NCBI RefSeq assembly: GCF_000007345.1
Contig: NC_003552.1
Span: 62,001-126,000 of the forward strand
Length of the DNA: 64,000 nucleotides
Direction: 5' to 3'
Origin: Methanosarcina acetivorans C2A
GTDB lineage: Archaea; Halobacteriota; Methanosarcinia; Methanosarcinales; Methanosarcinaceae
The notes below the pieces were generated by a model, which was not told the origin of the DNA, searched no databases, and saw only the letters and a program-made list of their open reading frames with translations. This document shows, piece by piece, positions 44,395 through 53,917 of this stretch (positions are counted from its first letter, which is position 1; each line of letters opens with the position of its first letter). Both the position numbers and the translations under genes were made by a program.

Positions 44395-44732
44395 AAAGCG
44401 AGTTAATTTTCAAAAAAACTCTTTTATGAATTCTCTTATGGATTTTTTATAAATTTGTTTATAAGTTCTTTTATGAATTCATTTATAAGGTTCCGGCTGC
44501 AAAAATAGCCTATAATTAAAAAAACCTGAAAGAATTCTGATTATTCGAAAAATCTGAAAAGAAGCCTGAGAGAGAAAAAGAGGATGAAGATTCACATGGA
44601 TTTTTTCCGGTGAGAGGCCGGAAAACAGGCTTTCAGGCTTGAAATGTTTTCTGATCGAACTTTATAAAAAGGGGCAGTATGGAAACTGCACCCTTTTTGA
44701 TTCAATCAGTATTCGGTTTTACTTTTGGAGAA
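44395..44732. other. Intergenic region between convergent genes
   Basis: AT-rich 340 bp between cdc6 and the thermosome gene. It has repeats of TTTATAAATTTGTTTATAAG and TTTTATGAATTC around 44420-44490. A weak GGCCGG hairpin lies near 44610-44630. No gene was seen. Confidence 0.4.
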
Positions 44733-46391
44733 TTACATCATTCCTGGTGGCATTCCGCCCATTCCTGGTGGCATTCCGCCCATTCCTGGTGGCATTCCGC
44801 CCATTTCTTCAGGGCCAGGGGCTGCACGAGTAGAAGCGATGATATCGTCAATCCTGAGGATCATGACTGCAGACTCGGTAGCTGCATTGATGACCTGGGT
44901 CTTGACTCTAAGGGGTTCGACTACGAAGTTATTCCACATGTCAACGACCTTGCCTTCATAGACGTCAAGGCCTGCTGTCTTCATGCCTTTCTCATGCTGG
45001 GAGCGCAGTTCCATGAGCATATCGATCGGGTCGAGACCTGCGTTTTCTGCAAGAGTCCTGGGGATAACTTCAAGGGCTTCGGAGTAAGCTTTAACTGCAA
45101 GCTGTTCCCTGCCTTCGAGGGTTGCTGCGTATTCCTGAAGCCTGAGGGCAACTTCAACTTCCGGAGAGCCGCCACCGGATACGAGCTTTTCGTCTTCGAT
45201 TGCAACTCCTACTACACGAAGGGCGTCTTCAAGAGCGCTGTCGACACTGTCAACTACGTGTTCTGTGCCGCCGCGCAGCAGAATGGTAACGGCTTTGGGG
45301 TTGTCGCAGCCTGTGACAAAGGTCATGCTGTCGCCTCCAACCTTCTTCTCTTCAACGAGCTTGGCAAAACCGAGATCTTCGGGGGTAATTTCGTCGAGGT
45401 TGGTGATGAGCTTGCCGCCTGTTGCCCTTGCGAGTTTTTCCATGTCGCTCTTCTTGACTCTGCGGATAGCGAAGATGCCTGCTTTTGCAAGGTAGTGCTG
45501 GGCAAGGTCTTCAACGCCCTTCTGGCAGAAGACAACGTTTGCACCGCTGCTGATTACCTTCTGGACAATCTTCTTGAGCATGGCTTCTTCCTGGTCAAGG
45601 AAAGACTGGAGCTGGTCAGGAGAAGTAATTGAGATTTCCGCATCCACTTCGGTGTCTTTAAGTTCGATTGCACTGTTCAGGAGGGCAATCTTTGCGTCCT
45701 TGACCTTTTCAGGCATGTTTGTGTGAACTCTTTCCTTGTCGATGATCATGCCCGGGATTAGCTCGGAATCCTCAATCCTGCCGCCGACTTTCTTGACTAC
45801 GCTGATGTTGTCCTTGTCAATTGTCTTCTTCCCGTTTGTGTCTACAACGCTTGTGACAGCGTCAACGGCAATTCCGGAGAGGAGTTTCTTGGAGGCCTCT
45901 GCACCCTTTCCGGTCATGGCGGTTTCGGCGATGCTGACAAGCAGTTCACGGTTGGACATTTCAACGTTCATTGCGAGGGAGTTTAAGACTTCTACTGCCT
46001 TTTCGGCTGCCAGCCTGTACCCGGACGCAATAATTGTCGGGTGTATTTCCTGCTCGATTAAATCTTCAGCTTTCTTTAAGAGTTCGCCTGCGACCACGGC
46101 TGCACTGGTAGTTCCGTCTCCGACCTGTTCGTCCTGGGTCTTGGATACTTCAACTACCATCTTTGCTGCAGGGTGTTCAATGTCCATCTCTTTGAGAATG
46201 GTTGCCCCGTCGTTTGTGATGACCACGTCACCCATAGAGTCCACAAGCATCTTGTCCATGCCTTTGGGACCGAGGGTTGTTCTGACCGCTTCGGCTACTG
46301 CCTTTGCAGCCATAATGTTATTGCTCTGGGCATCCCTGCCTCTGGTTCGCTTACTTCCTTCTTTCAAAATGAATATTGGCTGTCCTGCCAT
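44733..46391 (-). CDS. Thermosome subunit (group II chaperonin)
   Basis: A 552-aa CCT-type chaperonin subunit that forms an ATP-driven double-ring folding chamber. The expected motifs are all visible: [50 protein letters not shown] and [14 protein letters not shown]-type ([16 protein letters not shown]). The C-terminus is a repeat of GGMPPGM, three to four times, ending GMM; such tails hang into the cavity. GGAGG precedes the start, and a TATA box lies 75 bp upstream. Which of the alpha, beta or gamma paralogues this is cannot be decided from the window. Confidence 0.95.
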   Translation of the reverse strand: MAGQPIFILKEGSKRTRGRDAQSNNIMAAKAVAEAVRTTLGPKGMDKMLVDSMGDVVITNDGATILKEMDIEHPAAKMVVEVSKTQDEQVGDGTTSAAVVAGELLKKAEDLIEQEIHPTIIASGYRLAAEKAVEVLNSLAMNVEMSNRELLVSIAETAMTGKGAEASKKLLSGIAVDAVTSVVDTNGKKTIDKDNISVVKKVGGRIEDSELIPGMIIDKERVHTNMPEKVKDAKIALLNSAIELKDTEVDAEISITSPDQLQSFLDQEEAMLKKIVQKVISSGANVVFCQKGVEDLAQHYLAKAGIFAIRRVKKSDMEKLARATGGKLITNLDEITPEDLGFAKLVEEKKVGGDSMTFVTGCDNPKAVTILLRGGTEHVVDSVDSALEDALRVVGVAIEDEKLVSGGGSPEVEVALRLQEYAATLEGREQLAVKAYSEALEVIPRTLAENAGLDPIDMLMELRSQHEKGMKTAGLDVYEGKVVDMWNNFVVEPLRVKTQVINAATESAVMILRIDDIIASTRAAPGPEEMGGMPPGMGGMPPGMGGMPPGMM

Positions 46392-46462
46392 GATTTAATC
46401 CTCCATTAGTGTGAATTTGGAATAGCTCTGGAATTAAAATCGCATTTTACATGTTTGTACTT

Positions 46463-46471
46463 CTATATAAA
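46463..46471 (-). promoter_or_regulatory. TATA box of the thermosome gene
   Basis: On the minus strand TTTATATAG follows a GATGAG sequence. It is 72 bp before the start codon, giving a leader of about 45 nt. Confidence 0.6.
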
Positions 46472-46640
46472 CTCATCCCGTAGTTCTCTCTGTAATAAGT
46501 ATGTCTTGGGATTTGCTTCTTTTAGAAAACAGCCTGGAATGAACTCGATTTATACCGGATTTCTTTAACAGAAAACCGGAGTAAAAAGCCCTGATTTATA
46601 ACTCATTCTAATTCATTCCGCCAATTTTCCAGAAAAGTCT

Positions 46641-46725
46641 TGCAATTTATTAAATCCTGCAATTTATTAAATCTTAAAATTTGTTAAATCTTGAAATTTG
46701 TTAAATCTTGAAATTTATTTCATCA
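46641..46725. repeat. 17-bp tandem repeat, five units
   Basis: Five consecutive 17-bp units begin at 46641, 46658, 46675, 46692 and 46709. The consensus is TGAAATTTGTTAAATCT. The ends are more diverged than the centre. Confidence 0.85.
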
Positions 46726-47060
46726 ATTCTTATAGACCCCTACTTCTTATTATTAAAAAATATTTTTATCTGTTTTCATGTTTTTACTAAGAATATCTTA
46801 TAACTGTAATTTAGGTTGTAAATGTTTACTTCCACTTAGCTCTATATCCTTCTCCATAATTGCAAAAAATACGGAAAGATAGAGAAAACTTTGAAATTGT
46901 TTGGGATTTTGACACTGAGTTGCCAGATTATTTTATTTCTCGCGAAAACGTTTTTTAATCTCATTTCCTTTATATTGCTAAAAAATATAAAGAAGAATAT
47001 TTTATATCTGTGTAAATATTGTATTCTATCTTTGCTTGATCTGCCCAATTTAAATCAATG

Positions 47061-47066
47061 TATATA
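47061..47066 (+). promoter_or_regulatory. TATA box of the Hsp70-like gene
   Basis: TATATA, preceded by TTAAATCAATG, lies about 50 bp before the start codon. This is a normal archaeal promoter distance. Confidence 0.5.
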
Positions 47067-47116
47067 GTCTTAACCATAGTAGAAAAATTAATATCTTTTG
47101 GAAACATTGAAATATT

Positions 47117-48610
47117 TTGGGGGATGTGCCAACGGCAAATATTAGAGGAAAGGTACTGGGTATAGACCTGGGAACAACTAATTCTTGTATGGCGATAATT
47201 GAGCTTGGTGAACCCAAGGTCATTACTAATTCCGAAGGAAAAAGACTTACGCCTTCAGTTGTAGGTTTTTCAAAGAGGAACGAGTTACTTGTAGGAGACC
47301 TTGCTAAAAGGCAGATGATTTCAAACCCTGAAAATACTGTCCAATCCATAAAAAGGCATATGGGAAAAGCCGATTTTAGGGTGACACTGAATGGCGAGCA
47401 ATACACTCCTCATGGAATTTCCGCAAAGATCCTTCAAAAACTGAAACATGATGCGGAGAAGTATTTGGGGGACGCCGTTGAAAAAGCGGTAATTACTGTC
47501 CCTGCCTACTTTAACGATTCCCAGCGCTTTGCCACAAAAAAAGCAGGTGAACTTGCGGGTCTGGAAGTACTTCGAGTCATAAACGAACCTACTGTAGCTG
47601 CTCTCGCTTACGGCCTGAAGGATGGAGTTGACAACCGGAAAATTCTGGTTTACGACCTTGGGGGCGGTACTTTCGATGTTTCAATTCTTAAGATCAAAAA
47701 CGGAATTTTCGAAGTCCTGGCTACCAGTGGGGACACCGAACTCGGAGGCGACGATTTCGACGGGCGGATTGTTGAACACCTGCTTGCTGAGTTCCAGAAG
47801 GCTGAAGGCACGGACATCTCAGGTATACCGCAGGTGATGCAGCGCGTTAAAGAGGCTGCAGAACGCTGCAAGATTGACCTGTCCACCCTTACAACTGCAA
47901 ATGTTAACCTGCCCTATATTTTTGAAAGTAAAACCCTGGATATAGATGTAACAAGAGACCAGTTCGACAGGATGACAGAAGACCTTGTTAAAAAAACTTT
48001 ATCAATTATGAAAAAAACCCTGCAGGATGGAAAGCTTTCTCCCTCCGAAATTGATGAAGTAATCTTTGTAGGCGGCTCTGCCAGAATCCCTTCTGTAGTG
48101 AAAGCCGTAGAGGATTTCATGGGAAAAAAATCTCTTCAGAGTATTAACCCTGACGAAGTGGTAGCAATGGGGGCTGCGGTTCAGGCAGGAATTCTTGGAA
48201 ACGAGTTTCTTAAGTCTCCCAGAGAAGAAGTTGATGCAGGCAACCTTGTGCTTCTTGACGTGATCTCTCTTTCCCTGGGGTTTGAAACTGTGGGAGATCT
48301 GATGGCGCCAATAATTCTCAGAAATACAACAATTCCCACAAGGAATAGTAAAATTTTCACCACACATTACGATAACCAGAGGGTTGTGAGAGGTAAAATC
48401 CTTCAGGGAGAGGAACGGGTCGCATCAAAAAACGTTGCCCTTGGAATGCTTGTGCTCGATAACATTCCCTCTGCCCCAAAAGGCATCCCGCGTATAGAGG
48501 TTACTTTTGACATTGACGCTAACGGAATAATAAATGCTACGGCAAAAGACCTTGGGACCGGAATCATGCGAAGTGTTACTATCGAAAGGCCCGAAGGTCT
48601 CAACGAGTAA
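47117..48610 (+). CDS. Hsp70 (DnaK) family protein lacking the C-terminal lid
   Basis: A 497-aa Hsp70 relative. The ATPase domain is complete: VLGIDLGTTNSCMAI, VPAYFNDSQRFATKKAG, NEPTVAALAYGL, VYDLGGGTFDVSIL and VIFVGGSARIPSVV. It continues into the beta-sandwich substrate domain, with LSLGFETVGDLMAPII and FDIDANGIINATAKDLGTG. It then stops, about 120 residues short of a normal 610-640-aa DnaK, so the alpha-helical lid is absent. It is not a simple frameshift, because the end is clean. The start is TTG 47117 or GTG 47126; neither has ideal spacing from GGGGGA. A J-domain gene follows, likely its partner. Confidence 0.9.
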   Translation: MGDVPTANIRGKVLGIDLGTTNSCMAIIELGEPKVITNSEGKRLTPSVVGFSKRNELLVGDLAKRQMISNPENTVQSIKRHMGKADFRVTLNGEQYTPHGISAKILQKLKHDAEKYLGDAVEKAVITVPAYFNDSQRFATKKAGELAGLEVLRVINEPTVAALAYGLKDGVDNRKILVYDLGGGTFDVSILKIKNGIFEVLATSGDTELGGDDFDGRIVEHLLAEFQKAEGTDISGIPQVMQRVKEAAERCKIDLSTLTTANVNLPYIFESKTLDIDVTRDQFDRMTEDLVKKTLSIMKKTLQDGKLSPSEIDEVIFVGGSARIPSVVKAVEDFMGKKSLQSINPDEVVAMGAAVQAGILGNEFLKSPREEVDAGNLVLLDVISLSLGFETVGDLMAPIILRNTTIPTRNSKIFTTHYDNQRVVRGKILQGEERVASKNVALGMLVLDNIPSAPKGIPRIEVTFDIDANGIINATAKDLGTGIMRSVTIERPEGLNE

Positions 48611-48620
48611 TCGCTTAATA

Positions 48621-48745
48621 GGTTAACAGCTCAGCAATAAAAATCGGTTAATCACTTAATACTCAAAATCGGTTAATTGCTCAATACTCAAAATCGGTTA
48701 ATTGCTCAATACTCAAAATCGGTTAATTGCTCAATTATACAGGTT
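48621..48745. repeat. 25-bp tandem repeat, five units, between Hsp70-like and J-protein genes
   Basis: Units start at 48621, 48646, 48671, 48696 and 48721. Units 3 and 4 are identical (GGTTAATTGCTCAATACTCA then AAATC); units 1, 2 and 5 are progressively diverged. The array ends about 20 bp before the J-protein start. Confidence 0.9.
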
Positions 48746-48762
48746 CAGAGGGTTGGAAAGCA

Positions 48763-49479
48763 GTGGACTATTATCAGTTATTCGATATTCCCAGAGGTGC
48801 AAACCCGGAGGAGATCGAAAACAGGTATCACTATTTTGCAAAGAAATATCATCCGGACAGAGCTAAGTCCCCTGATGCCCATGAAAAGTTCATAAAAATC
48901 AAAGAAGCTTACGAAATTCTCAAGGATCCTCAAAAAAGAAAGGCATATGACATGTTTTTGCCCCCGGAAGAAAAGGCAACGGAAATTTCTGCCAATTCTG
49001 AGAATCCTGGTAACCGGGAAGTTACGCAGGAATCTCTGGTTCCGGAAGTTCCCGAGATACCTTCAGGCTCTAAATCTCCCTTCAGGTCGACTACCATCTC
49101 CTACGTTTCGTTCAAATCTTCCAGTGACCCCCTGAGCTCTGCCCAATCAAATTCCTCTCCCGAAACAGATACTGTTGACTGGTCCAGATATGTCTATTCC
49201 GGAAAAAAACAGGATTCTGAGGATGAAGACCCGTCAGGAAAATCAAAAGGGGAAAATGCCGACTGGTCAAGTGTAAAAGTCAGTTATCAGGGACTGCTAG
49301 AAGAAGTCGATGACAGCAAGCACAAAGAGAATTTTTCAGCGGGCTCATTTTTAATGAAGGTATTTGCCTTTGCTCTAGTCATGATCTTTCTTCTGGCAAC
49401 CGTTGCAGTTGTTGCTCCGGGCCAGTTAAAAGCTATGTGGATCGAAAGTGTGGTGAACCTCTTCGCCAAAATAATATGA
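48763..49479 (+). CDS. Membrane-anchored J-domain protein
   Basis: A 238-aa protein starting VDYYQLFDIPRGANPEEIEN, the J domain, with the Hsp70-stimulating HPD in KKYHPDRAK (residues ~31-33). After residue ~70 comes a low-complexity Ser/Pro/Glu linker. A C-terminal membrane helix, VFAFALVMIFLLATVAVVAP, is followed by a short tail. It lacks the Gly/Phe and zinc-finger regions of DnaJ. I chose GTG 48763, which begins exactly at the conserved DYY and has GGAAAG upstream; the frame extends to TTG 48727 in the repeat array. It probably recruits the lid-less Hsp70 to the membrane. Confidence 0.85.
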   Translation: MDYYQLFDIPRGANPEEIENRYHYFAKKYHPDRAKSPDAHEKFIKIKEAYEILKDPQKRKAYDMFLPPEEKATEISANSENPGNREVTQESLVPEVPEIPSGSKSPFRSTTISYVSFKSSSDPLSSAQSNSSPETDTVDWSRYVYSGKKQDSEDEDPSGKSKGENADWSSVKVSYQGLLEEVDDSKHKENFSAGSFLMKVFAFALVMIFLLATVAVVAPGQLKAMWIESVVNLFAKII

Positions 49480-49531
49480 GAAGCCTCCTCTTTTATTTCT
49501 TCGTTTCCTATCGAGTGACTCTTACTACCTT

Positions 49532-50209
49532 TCATTGCGTTGTTTCGGGAAGCTTTGAAAGCCCTTCCTCGATTTCCTCTATTTTTTTAAAAGCAATCCC
49601 GAGAGGGACTTCAAAATCTTTGTATCCGCTATGTTTTCTTGAACCTTTGCACCCGAAAGATAAACCAATGCCTTTTTCAAGAGCCAGTACGGTGCAATCT
49701 CCACATATTGAAGCCGCTCCCATCGTGTCCATCAATGTCCTTTCTCCTTCGGAATAGGCATTTGCCTGAATAATACGCATGGCTTTCTCAGGTTTAAGGA
49801 AAAGAATTAGCACATCAAAGGTGCCCCTGTTAAGGGACAGAGGCTCTATCGCTACGGAACAGAATTTTCTCTTTAATCTCGGAAGGGACAGGGCTGCCTT
49901 TTCCGCAGCCTGAATATCCCTGTACCTTCCGGATTTAAGATAATATCCGGCAGGGCTTTCCTCAGAAAGCCCAAGGATATAATCTCCGGGAGCGCAGTTC
50001 TGTCCGGAAATCCGGAATTTCTCTCCCATACGGGCTTTCTGCACAAGTTCGCAAAATAGAAAGCCGGATTTTTCAGGAAGCTCTTCACCTCCTTTTCCGT
50101 CTTTTTCATCCGTTTCAAAGGTAACACAGGCAGGCTCTCCTGTTCCCATCAATCGCCTGAGTTCAGGGTATCTTGAAAACGGCACTTTTTCTTTCTGCAT
50201 GCAGCTCAT
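49532..50209 (-). CDS. DUF169 family protein
   Basis: A 225-aa protein that I assign to DUF169 from its overall pattern. It has LIRRLMGTGEPACVTF-like (PELRRLMGTGEPACVTFE), FLFCELVQKARMGE, YILGLSEESPAGYYLKSGR, VAIEPLSLNRGTFDVLILF and GAASICGDCTVLALEKG. The Cys residues in KFCSV, SICGDC and FGCKGSRKH could bind a metal or cofactor. The function of the family is not known to me. It begins 21 bp downstream of sepS on the same strand, so the two are probably co-transcribed. Confidence 0.75.
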   Translation of the reverse strand: MSCMQKEKVPFSRYPELRRLMGTGEPACVTFETDEKDGKGGEELPEKSGFLFCELVQKARMGEKFRISGQNCAPGDYILGLSEESPAGYYLKSGRYRDIQAAEKAALSLPRLKRKFCSVAIEPLSLNRGTFDVLILFLKPEKAMRIIQANAYSEGERTLMDTMGAASICGDCTVLALEKGIGLSFGCKGSRKHSGYKDFEVPLGIAFKKIEEIEEGLSKLPETTQ

Positions 50210-50230
50210 TTCCTGTTTTTACTGCCTGTT

Positions 50231-51850
50231 TCACTCGAATTCCGCTTTTGCGGAGGTGAAGATCGGGCCTCTCATATCTATTTTTTTGTTTTTGCCCGTG
50301 ATATAACGCTGGGCAGTAGCGCCTATTTTGATGTTGACTTCCGAGGGAACTTTTACAATCCTGACCCTGACGATATGTTCATCTGCTCCGGACATTGCAG
50401 CTTCTTCAATTTCCCTGGCAGCCTGGGCTGCAAAGGCTTCTATGAAGCGGATGCCTGCCATTGCGGAGTGGTTCTCAAAGGCTTTCTGCCACTTCTTCGT
50501 GTTCGGGATGCCAAGGATATCTCCCTGATAGGTAACGACTTCATTGAAGGCAGCAGGCCCGCAGAGTTTCGTATTCTCTTCGGGTTCGATTACGGAGACT
50601 TTTACTTTCCGTCCGCAAACTTCCCCCTCCCAGGCAGGGAATTCACAGGGGCTTGGCTCTTCCCCGTGCAGTTCGCACTGGGCGACCACGGCATCTGCAA
50701 TTTCCCTCCCTTCGGGGGTTTCCGGGGTCTTGTCCACAAAGACCTGTTTTGCAAGTTCGCTGTCCGACATCTCCCATTCGGAATACTGGGGGATCTGCGG
50801 ATAGGTCAGGGAGCGGATGTCAGGGGCGTCATGAAGGATCATGGCAAGCCTTTCGACTCCGAGTCCCAGGTTCATGACAGGGCACGGGATGTCGTATTCG
50901 GCAAGGGCTGTCGGGGAATAGATCCCGAAGGTTGCGATCTCGATCCAGCCGTCCGAGTACTTGGAGTTCGAACCCACGAGTTTCGGGTGGAAGGCAAAGA
51001 CCTCAGTCTGGGTGTCAGGCACATAGTACTTGCTGCGTTTTTCATCGGGCCTGAAGAGGAACTTTTCAAAGCCAAACTGGGAGAGAAGCCCTTCAGCAAC
51101 GGCTTTTCCATGGTCTACGGTCACGTTTTCGTCCATGATAACACAGGAAGCCGAGTAGTAGGTCATGAGCCTGGAAGCGTCTTCCTGCTGTTCCCGCCTG
51201 AAACAGCGGTCTATTGAGAAAAAGTGAAAAGGCGGTTCTTTTCGCTCAAGGAGGGCACCAAGGGATATGAACCAGCCGCTTGTCATGTGGCTGCGCAGTG
51301 TTTTTGTGCTTGCCTGGGCTACAAGTTCTTTGAATTCGGGAAAGACCTTTTCAATCATGTCGGCTACAAGGGCATCCGAAACTTCAAGAGCTGCCGAGAT
51401 TTCAGGCACAAGGTCATCGCCTTCGACTTTCCCTTTTTTGTAAGCGTGGAGGACTTTCCTTACCTTGTCTATGCCTTCGTCCCCTATATCCCCCAGGATT
51501 CCGTTTATCTGTGCAATACGCTCGTCGGAAATCCCCACATTCGGGCGAGGCAGCCCTGCAAGATAGAAACAGCGGTCAAGGACTGCGAGGGCTTCGCTTC
51601 CGAACTGCTTGTGGACCTCTTTTTCATCAACTATAAGGGGGTTCATCATCTCTTCGAAACCCATGCGCAGATAGGCTTCTCTCAGTTTCTGGATTGTATC
51701 ATAAACAGGGTGAGCTTTCCCGTATCTAAAGGTGGTTCTGGGGTAGCGCTCATTAAGGGTAGGGGTTTTGACCATTTTTTTACCCTCGTTCCAGGTAAGG
51801 TCAAAATTCTCCTTTGCATCTTTTTTTATTTTTTCTGGATCGAATCTCAT
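50231..51850 (-). CDS. sepS: O-phosphoserine--tRNA(Cys) ligase (SepRS)
   Basis: A 539-aa class II synthetase that charges tRNA-Cys with phosphoserine, later converted to Cys-tRNA by SepCysS. The N-terminus MRFDPEKIKKDAKENFDLTW is typical. Motif 2 is HFFSIDRCFRREQQEDASRLMTYY and motif 3 is MNLGLGVERLAMILHDAPDIR. The phosphoserine-binding region HMTSGWFISLGALLERKEPP is intact. The length matches methanogen SepRS. This gene is a strong marker for methanogens and Archaeoglobus. AGAGGAT precedes the start. Confidence 0.95.
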   Translation of the reverse strand: MRFDPEKIKKDAKENFDLTWNEGKKMVKTPTLNERYPRTTFRYGKAHPVYDTIQKLREAYLRMGFEEMMNPLIVDEKEVHKQFGSEALAVLDRCFYLAGLPRPNVGISDERIAQINGILGDIGDEGIDKVRKVLHAYKKGKVEGDDLVPEISAALEVSDALVADMIEKVFPEFKELVAQASTKTLRSHMTSGWFISLGALLERKEPPFHFFSIDRCFRREQQEDASRLMTYYSASCVIMDENVTVDHGKAVAEGLLSQFGFEKFLFRPDEKRSKYYVPDTQTEVFAFHPKLVGSNSKYSDGWIEIATFGIYSPTALAEYDIPCPVMNLGLGVERLAMILHDAPDIRSLTYPQIPQYSEWEMSDSELAKQVFVDKTPETPEGREIADAVVAQCELHGEEPSPCEFPAWEGEVCGRKVKVSVIEPEENTKLCGPAAFNEVVTYQGDILGIPNTKKWQKAFENHSAMAGIRFIEAFAAQAAREIEEAAMSGADEHIVRVRIVKVPSEVNIKIGATAQRYITGKNKKIDMRGPIFTSAKAEFE

Positions 51851-52213
51851 GGATATCCTCTTGTAACTGATTATTGGAATTCTGGGTCTATCAGACCCTT
51901 ACGGTTTTATCGTTTATATGAATATGTTGAATTGTCTGGCAGCCCTATGAAGTATATCGGATAGCGGGCGTCAGGTAGCTGGTTCTAAACTGCAATTTAT
52001 CGCGTTAAATTGTAATTAATCGCGCTAAGCTGTAATTAAACATGCTAAGTTGTAATGTAACTGCGCTGAATAGTAAATGATTTTAATGGTTGAAATTTAT
52101 CCAGTTTTTCTTCTCATCCTGGAGCTCTACTAGGGTGCTGAAGGAGTAAATTGTCTTACAGCCCTGTAGTCTTACAGCTTTGTGGTCTTATATTCTGATA
52201 TATTCTGATCGTC
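51851..52213. other. Intergenic region with tandem repeats
   Basis: The left part holds a 20-bp tandem array (51981-52080). The right part holds GTCTTACAG units near 52152-52215. No gene was seen. Confidence 0.5.
51981..52080. repeat. 20-bp tandem repeat, five units
   Basis: Five 20-bp units start at 51981, 52001, 52021, 52041 and 52061. The consensus is CGCGCTAAGTTGTAATTAAT. The second and third are the closest pair. Confidence 0.85.
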
Positions 52214-52846
52214 TTACAGCCTGGATTCCAGGCTCTTCATTGCAAGCTCAAGTTTTTTCTGTTGAATTGAGTTTACCACATCTCCGCGTGTTTTTTCTAT
52301 CAGGGAGCGGGAGATATCGGTCTTTCGCCTGAGCCCGCCGGTTATCGCGTCAGGGTAATCAAAGTCCATAAGGACTGCATGGATATTTTCCATGATCCCC
52401 AAAAATACTTCGGCATTTTCAAAGGATTCTTCCCTTATAAGGTCAAGGACATGTCTTCTGAGCTCCCCCACCAAATCTCCGAGCCCGTTAAGATAGGCAG
52501 CATACTCGACTCCCAGTTCATCCGGGGAAGGAAGATTCTGTATCTTTCCTTCTTCTTTTAATAAGCTGTAGAGAACTGCAACTTCTGAATATTCCTGCTG
52601 GGCATGTTCTACAAAACCGGCATGGTAAATGTCAGCATGCCCTTCGAACCGGGATTTGAGTTTCTTTAAAGCTCTTCCAGCCGCGTCTATACTTCTATTT
52701 GCTTTTTCAAAGTCTTTCCCTTGCAGGGCAAAGCTTGCTATCCTGCATTCCCTGACGATTTCCCTTGAAATTTTCAGTCCTTCTTCTCTGATCTTATCTT
52801 TAGTCTCGAAATTATCCCTTATCCGGATAGAAATTTCTTCCAGCAT
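52214..52846 (-). CDS. Translin-family nucleic-acid-binding protein
   Basis: A 210-aa all-helical protein resembling archaeal translin/TRAX. Supporting segments are FETKDKIREEGLKISREIVRECRIASFAL, the central FVEHAQQEYSEVAVLYSLLKE and LPSPDELGVEYAAYLNGLGDLVGELRR. The last is the best-conserved translin motif. Translins form ring octamers that bind RNA or single-stranded DNA; some have RNase activity. Glu pairs that could form such a site occur in the second half. It stands alone, with GGGGGG before its start. Confidence 0.85.
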   Translation of the reverse strand: MLEEISIRIRDNFETKDKIREEGLKISREIVRECRIASFALQGKDFEKANRSIDAAGRALKKLKSRFEGHADIYHAGFVEHAQQEYSEVAVLYSLLKEEGKIQNLPSPDELGVEYAAYLNGLGDLVGELRRHVLDLIREESFENAEVFLGIMENIHAVLMDFDYPDAITGGLRRKTDISRSLIEKTRGDVVNSIQQKKLELAMKSLESRL

Positions 52847-53644
52847 TACTTTTACCCCCCCTGTAAATATTTCATATTTCTATGATACCGTTTTTCCACC
52901 TGCTGGCTTTCCGCCCGTATCATGTTATCCCCCTGTATCATGTTATCCCCTATTTTTACGCATTTAGATGTGTTCCCGGTTTTATATTCTTTTTCAAGCT
53001 TTCACGCCACTATCTCAGAGTTTCTTTTCTGATATCTTTCCTACTGCATTCTTTATGAATTTCCTTTAAATTGTATTCTTTCTTTGATTTTTTCTGATTA
53101 TCTTGTCTGTAGTCTTACCCCTCTTACCTGATCAAATCTCTAATTTTTTTAATATGTATAAAATGATTCTGAAGTTCTTTATATCTTTATCCCTTTTTTT
53201 GCCTTTTCTTTCGCTAACAAGCTTTAAGCATTTATTTTCTTTCGAAGCTCTGGTCATAATCTGAATTTTAATTCGAGTAGGGAAAACATGGAAGAAGGTC
53301 AAAATCAGATCGAAAAAAGACCGGAAAAATCGAAGTAGATTGAAGTTAGAAAGAAACAAGATTGGAGTTAGAATGAAAAAAGATGAAAAAGGTTTTTACC
53401 TTGTCGGTATCCCTGATCCCCTGATTTAATTCTAAAATCAGCCGGAGACGACTATCAAAATTACCAAGTCGCTTCCCGGCAGTTTTTAGTTTAGAATCAG
53501 ATAAAGTTCGAGATTTTTAACAGAATCGTCTCAAGGAACGAATCTGAGCATATTTTCTTTCCGGGAGCCAAATTTTTTCTCTAAGGAACTCTCGGAGCAA
53601 ATCCTTTTTACAGGATTAAGAAGAACTCTTCTGTTTTTCTTTTT
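52847..53644. other. 800-bp intergenic region, mostly unexplained
   Basis: It begins with a 19-bp direct repeat (GTATCATGTTATCCCC, at 52916 and 52935). The rest is T-rich on the plus strand up to 53170, then A-rich. A 75-codon minus-strand frame at 53132-53359 and an 18-codon plus-strand frame at 53373 are unconvincing. A 3' stretch near 53440-53540 has degenerate CCGG motifs. Confidence 0.4.
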
Positions 53645-53917
53645 TTACTCATCTACTGGAATGGTTTCAAGCTGGCTTGAAAGGTTCCATATCAGAGTCC
53701 TTGTGTGCAGTGGGAGGTTTGGGTCGTTGCTTATATCTTCGAGAATTGAAATGCTTGATGCTGCTCTAAGGAACAGGGGTTCGGATTCATTGTTCAGGAT
53801 ATCCATGATTTCATTCACAGAACGCCTGATATTTCTTGGAACTGAAGAGTCACTGGTTATGCTGTCAAGGACCTGAAGACATTGTCTGATAACTTCTGCT
53901 GAATCATTTGATGACAT
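53645..53917 (-). CDS. UPF0147 family protein
   Basis: A 90-aa helical protein with the family pattern [20 protein letters not shown] and [20 protein letters not shown]. It closes with [19 protein letters not shown] chose ATG 53917 because AGGTGAT stands 6 nt before it; a TTG seven codons earlier would extend the frame without a ribosome site. UPF0147 is widespread in archaea as a small helical protein of unknown function. Its neighbours do not suggest one. Confidence 0.88.
   Translation of the reverse strand: MSSNDSAEVIRQCLQVLDSITSDSSVPRNIRRSVNEIMDILNNESEPLFLRAASSISILEDISNDPNLPLHTRTLIWNLSSQLETIPVDE

Larger units (their letters stand above)
46392..47116. other. Divergent intergenic region between chaperonin and Hsp70-like genes
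   Basis: It carries the thermosome TATA (46463-46471), a 17-bp tandem array (46641-46725) and the Hsp70-like gene's TATATA (47061-47066). The 46730-47040 part is AT-rich, with nothing recognised. No CIRCE-type inverted repeat was found. Confidence 0.5.

Noticed and set aside
44679-45632. 317-codon plus-strand open frame
   Set aside because: It is the antisense of the thermosome gene, whose codon pattern and motifs are unambiguous.
48621-48745. Possible CRISPR array
   Set aside because: The 25-bp units are contiguous with no spacers. The same holds for the 17- and 20-bp arrays.
50375-51217. 280-codon plus-strand open frame
   Set aside because: Antisense shadow of sepS.
53132-53359. 75-codon minus-strand frame
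   Set aside because: Phe/Lys-rich random-looking sequence without ribosome site in an AT-rich gap.
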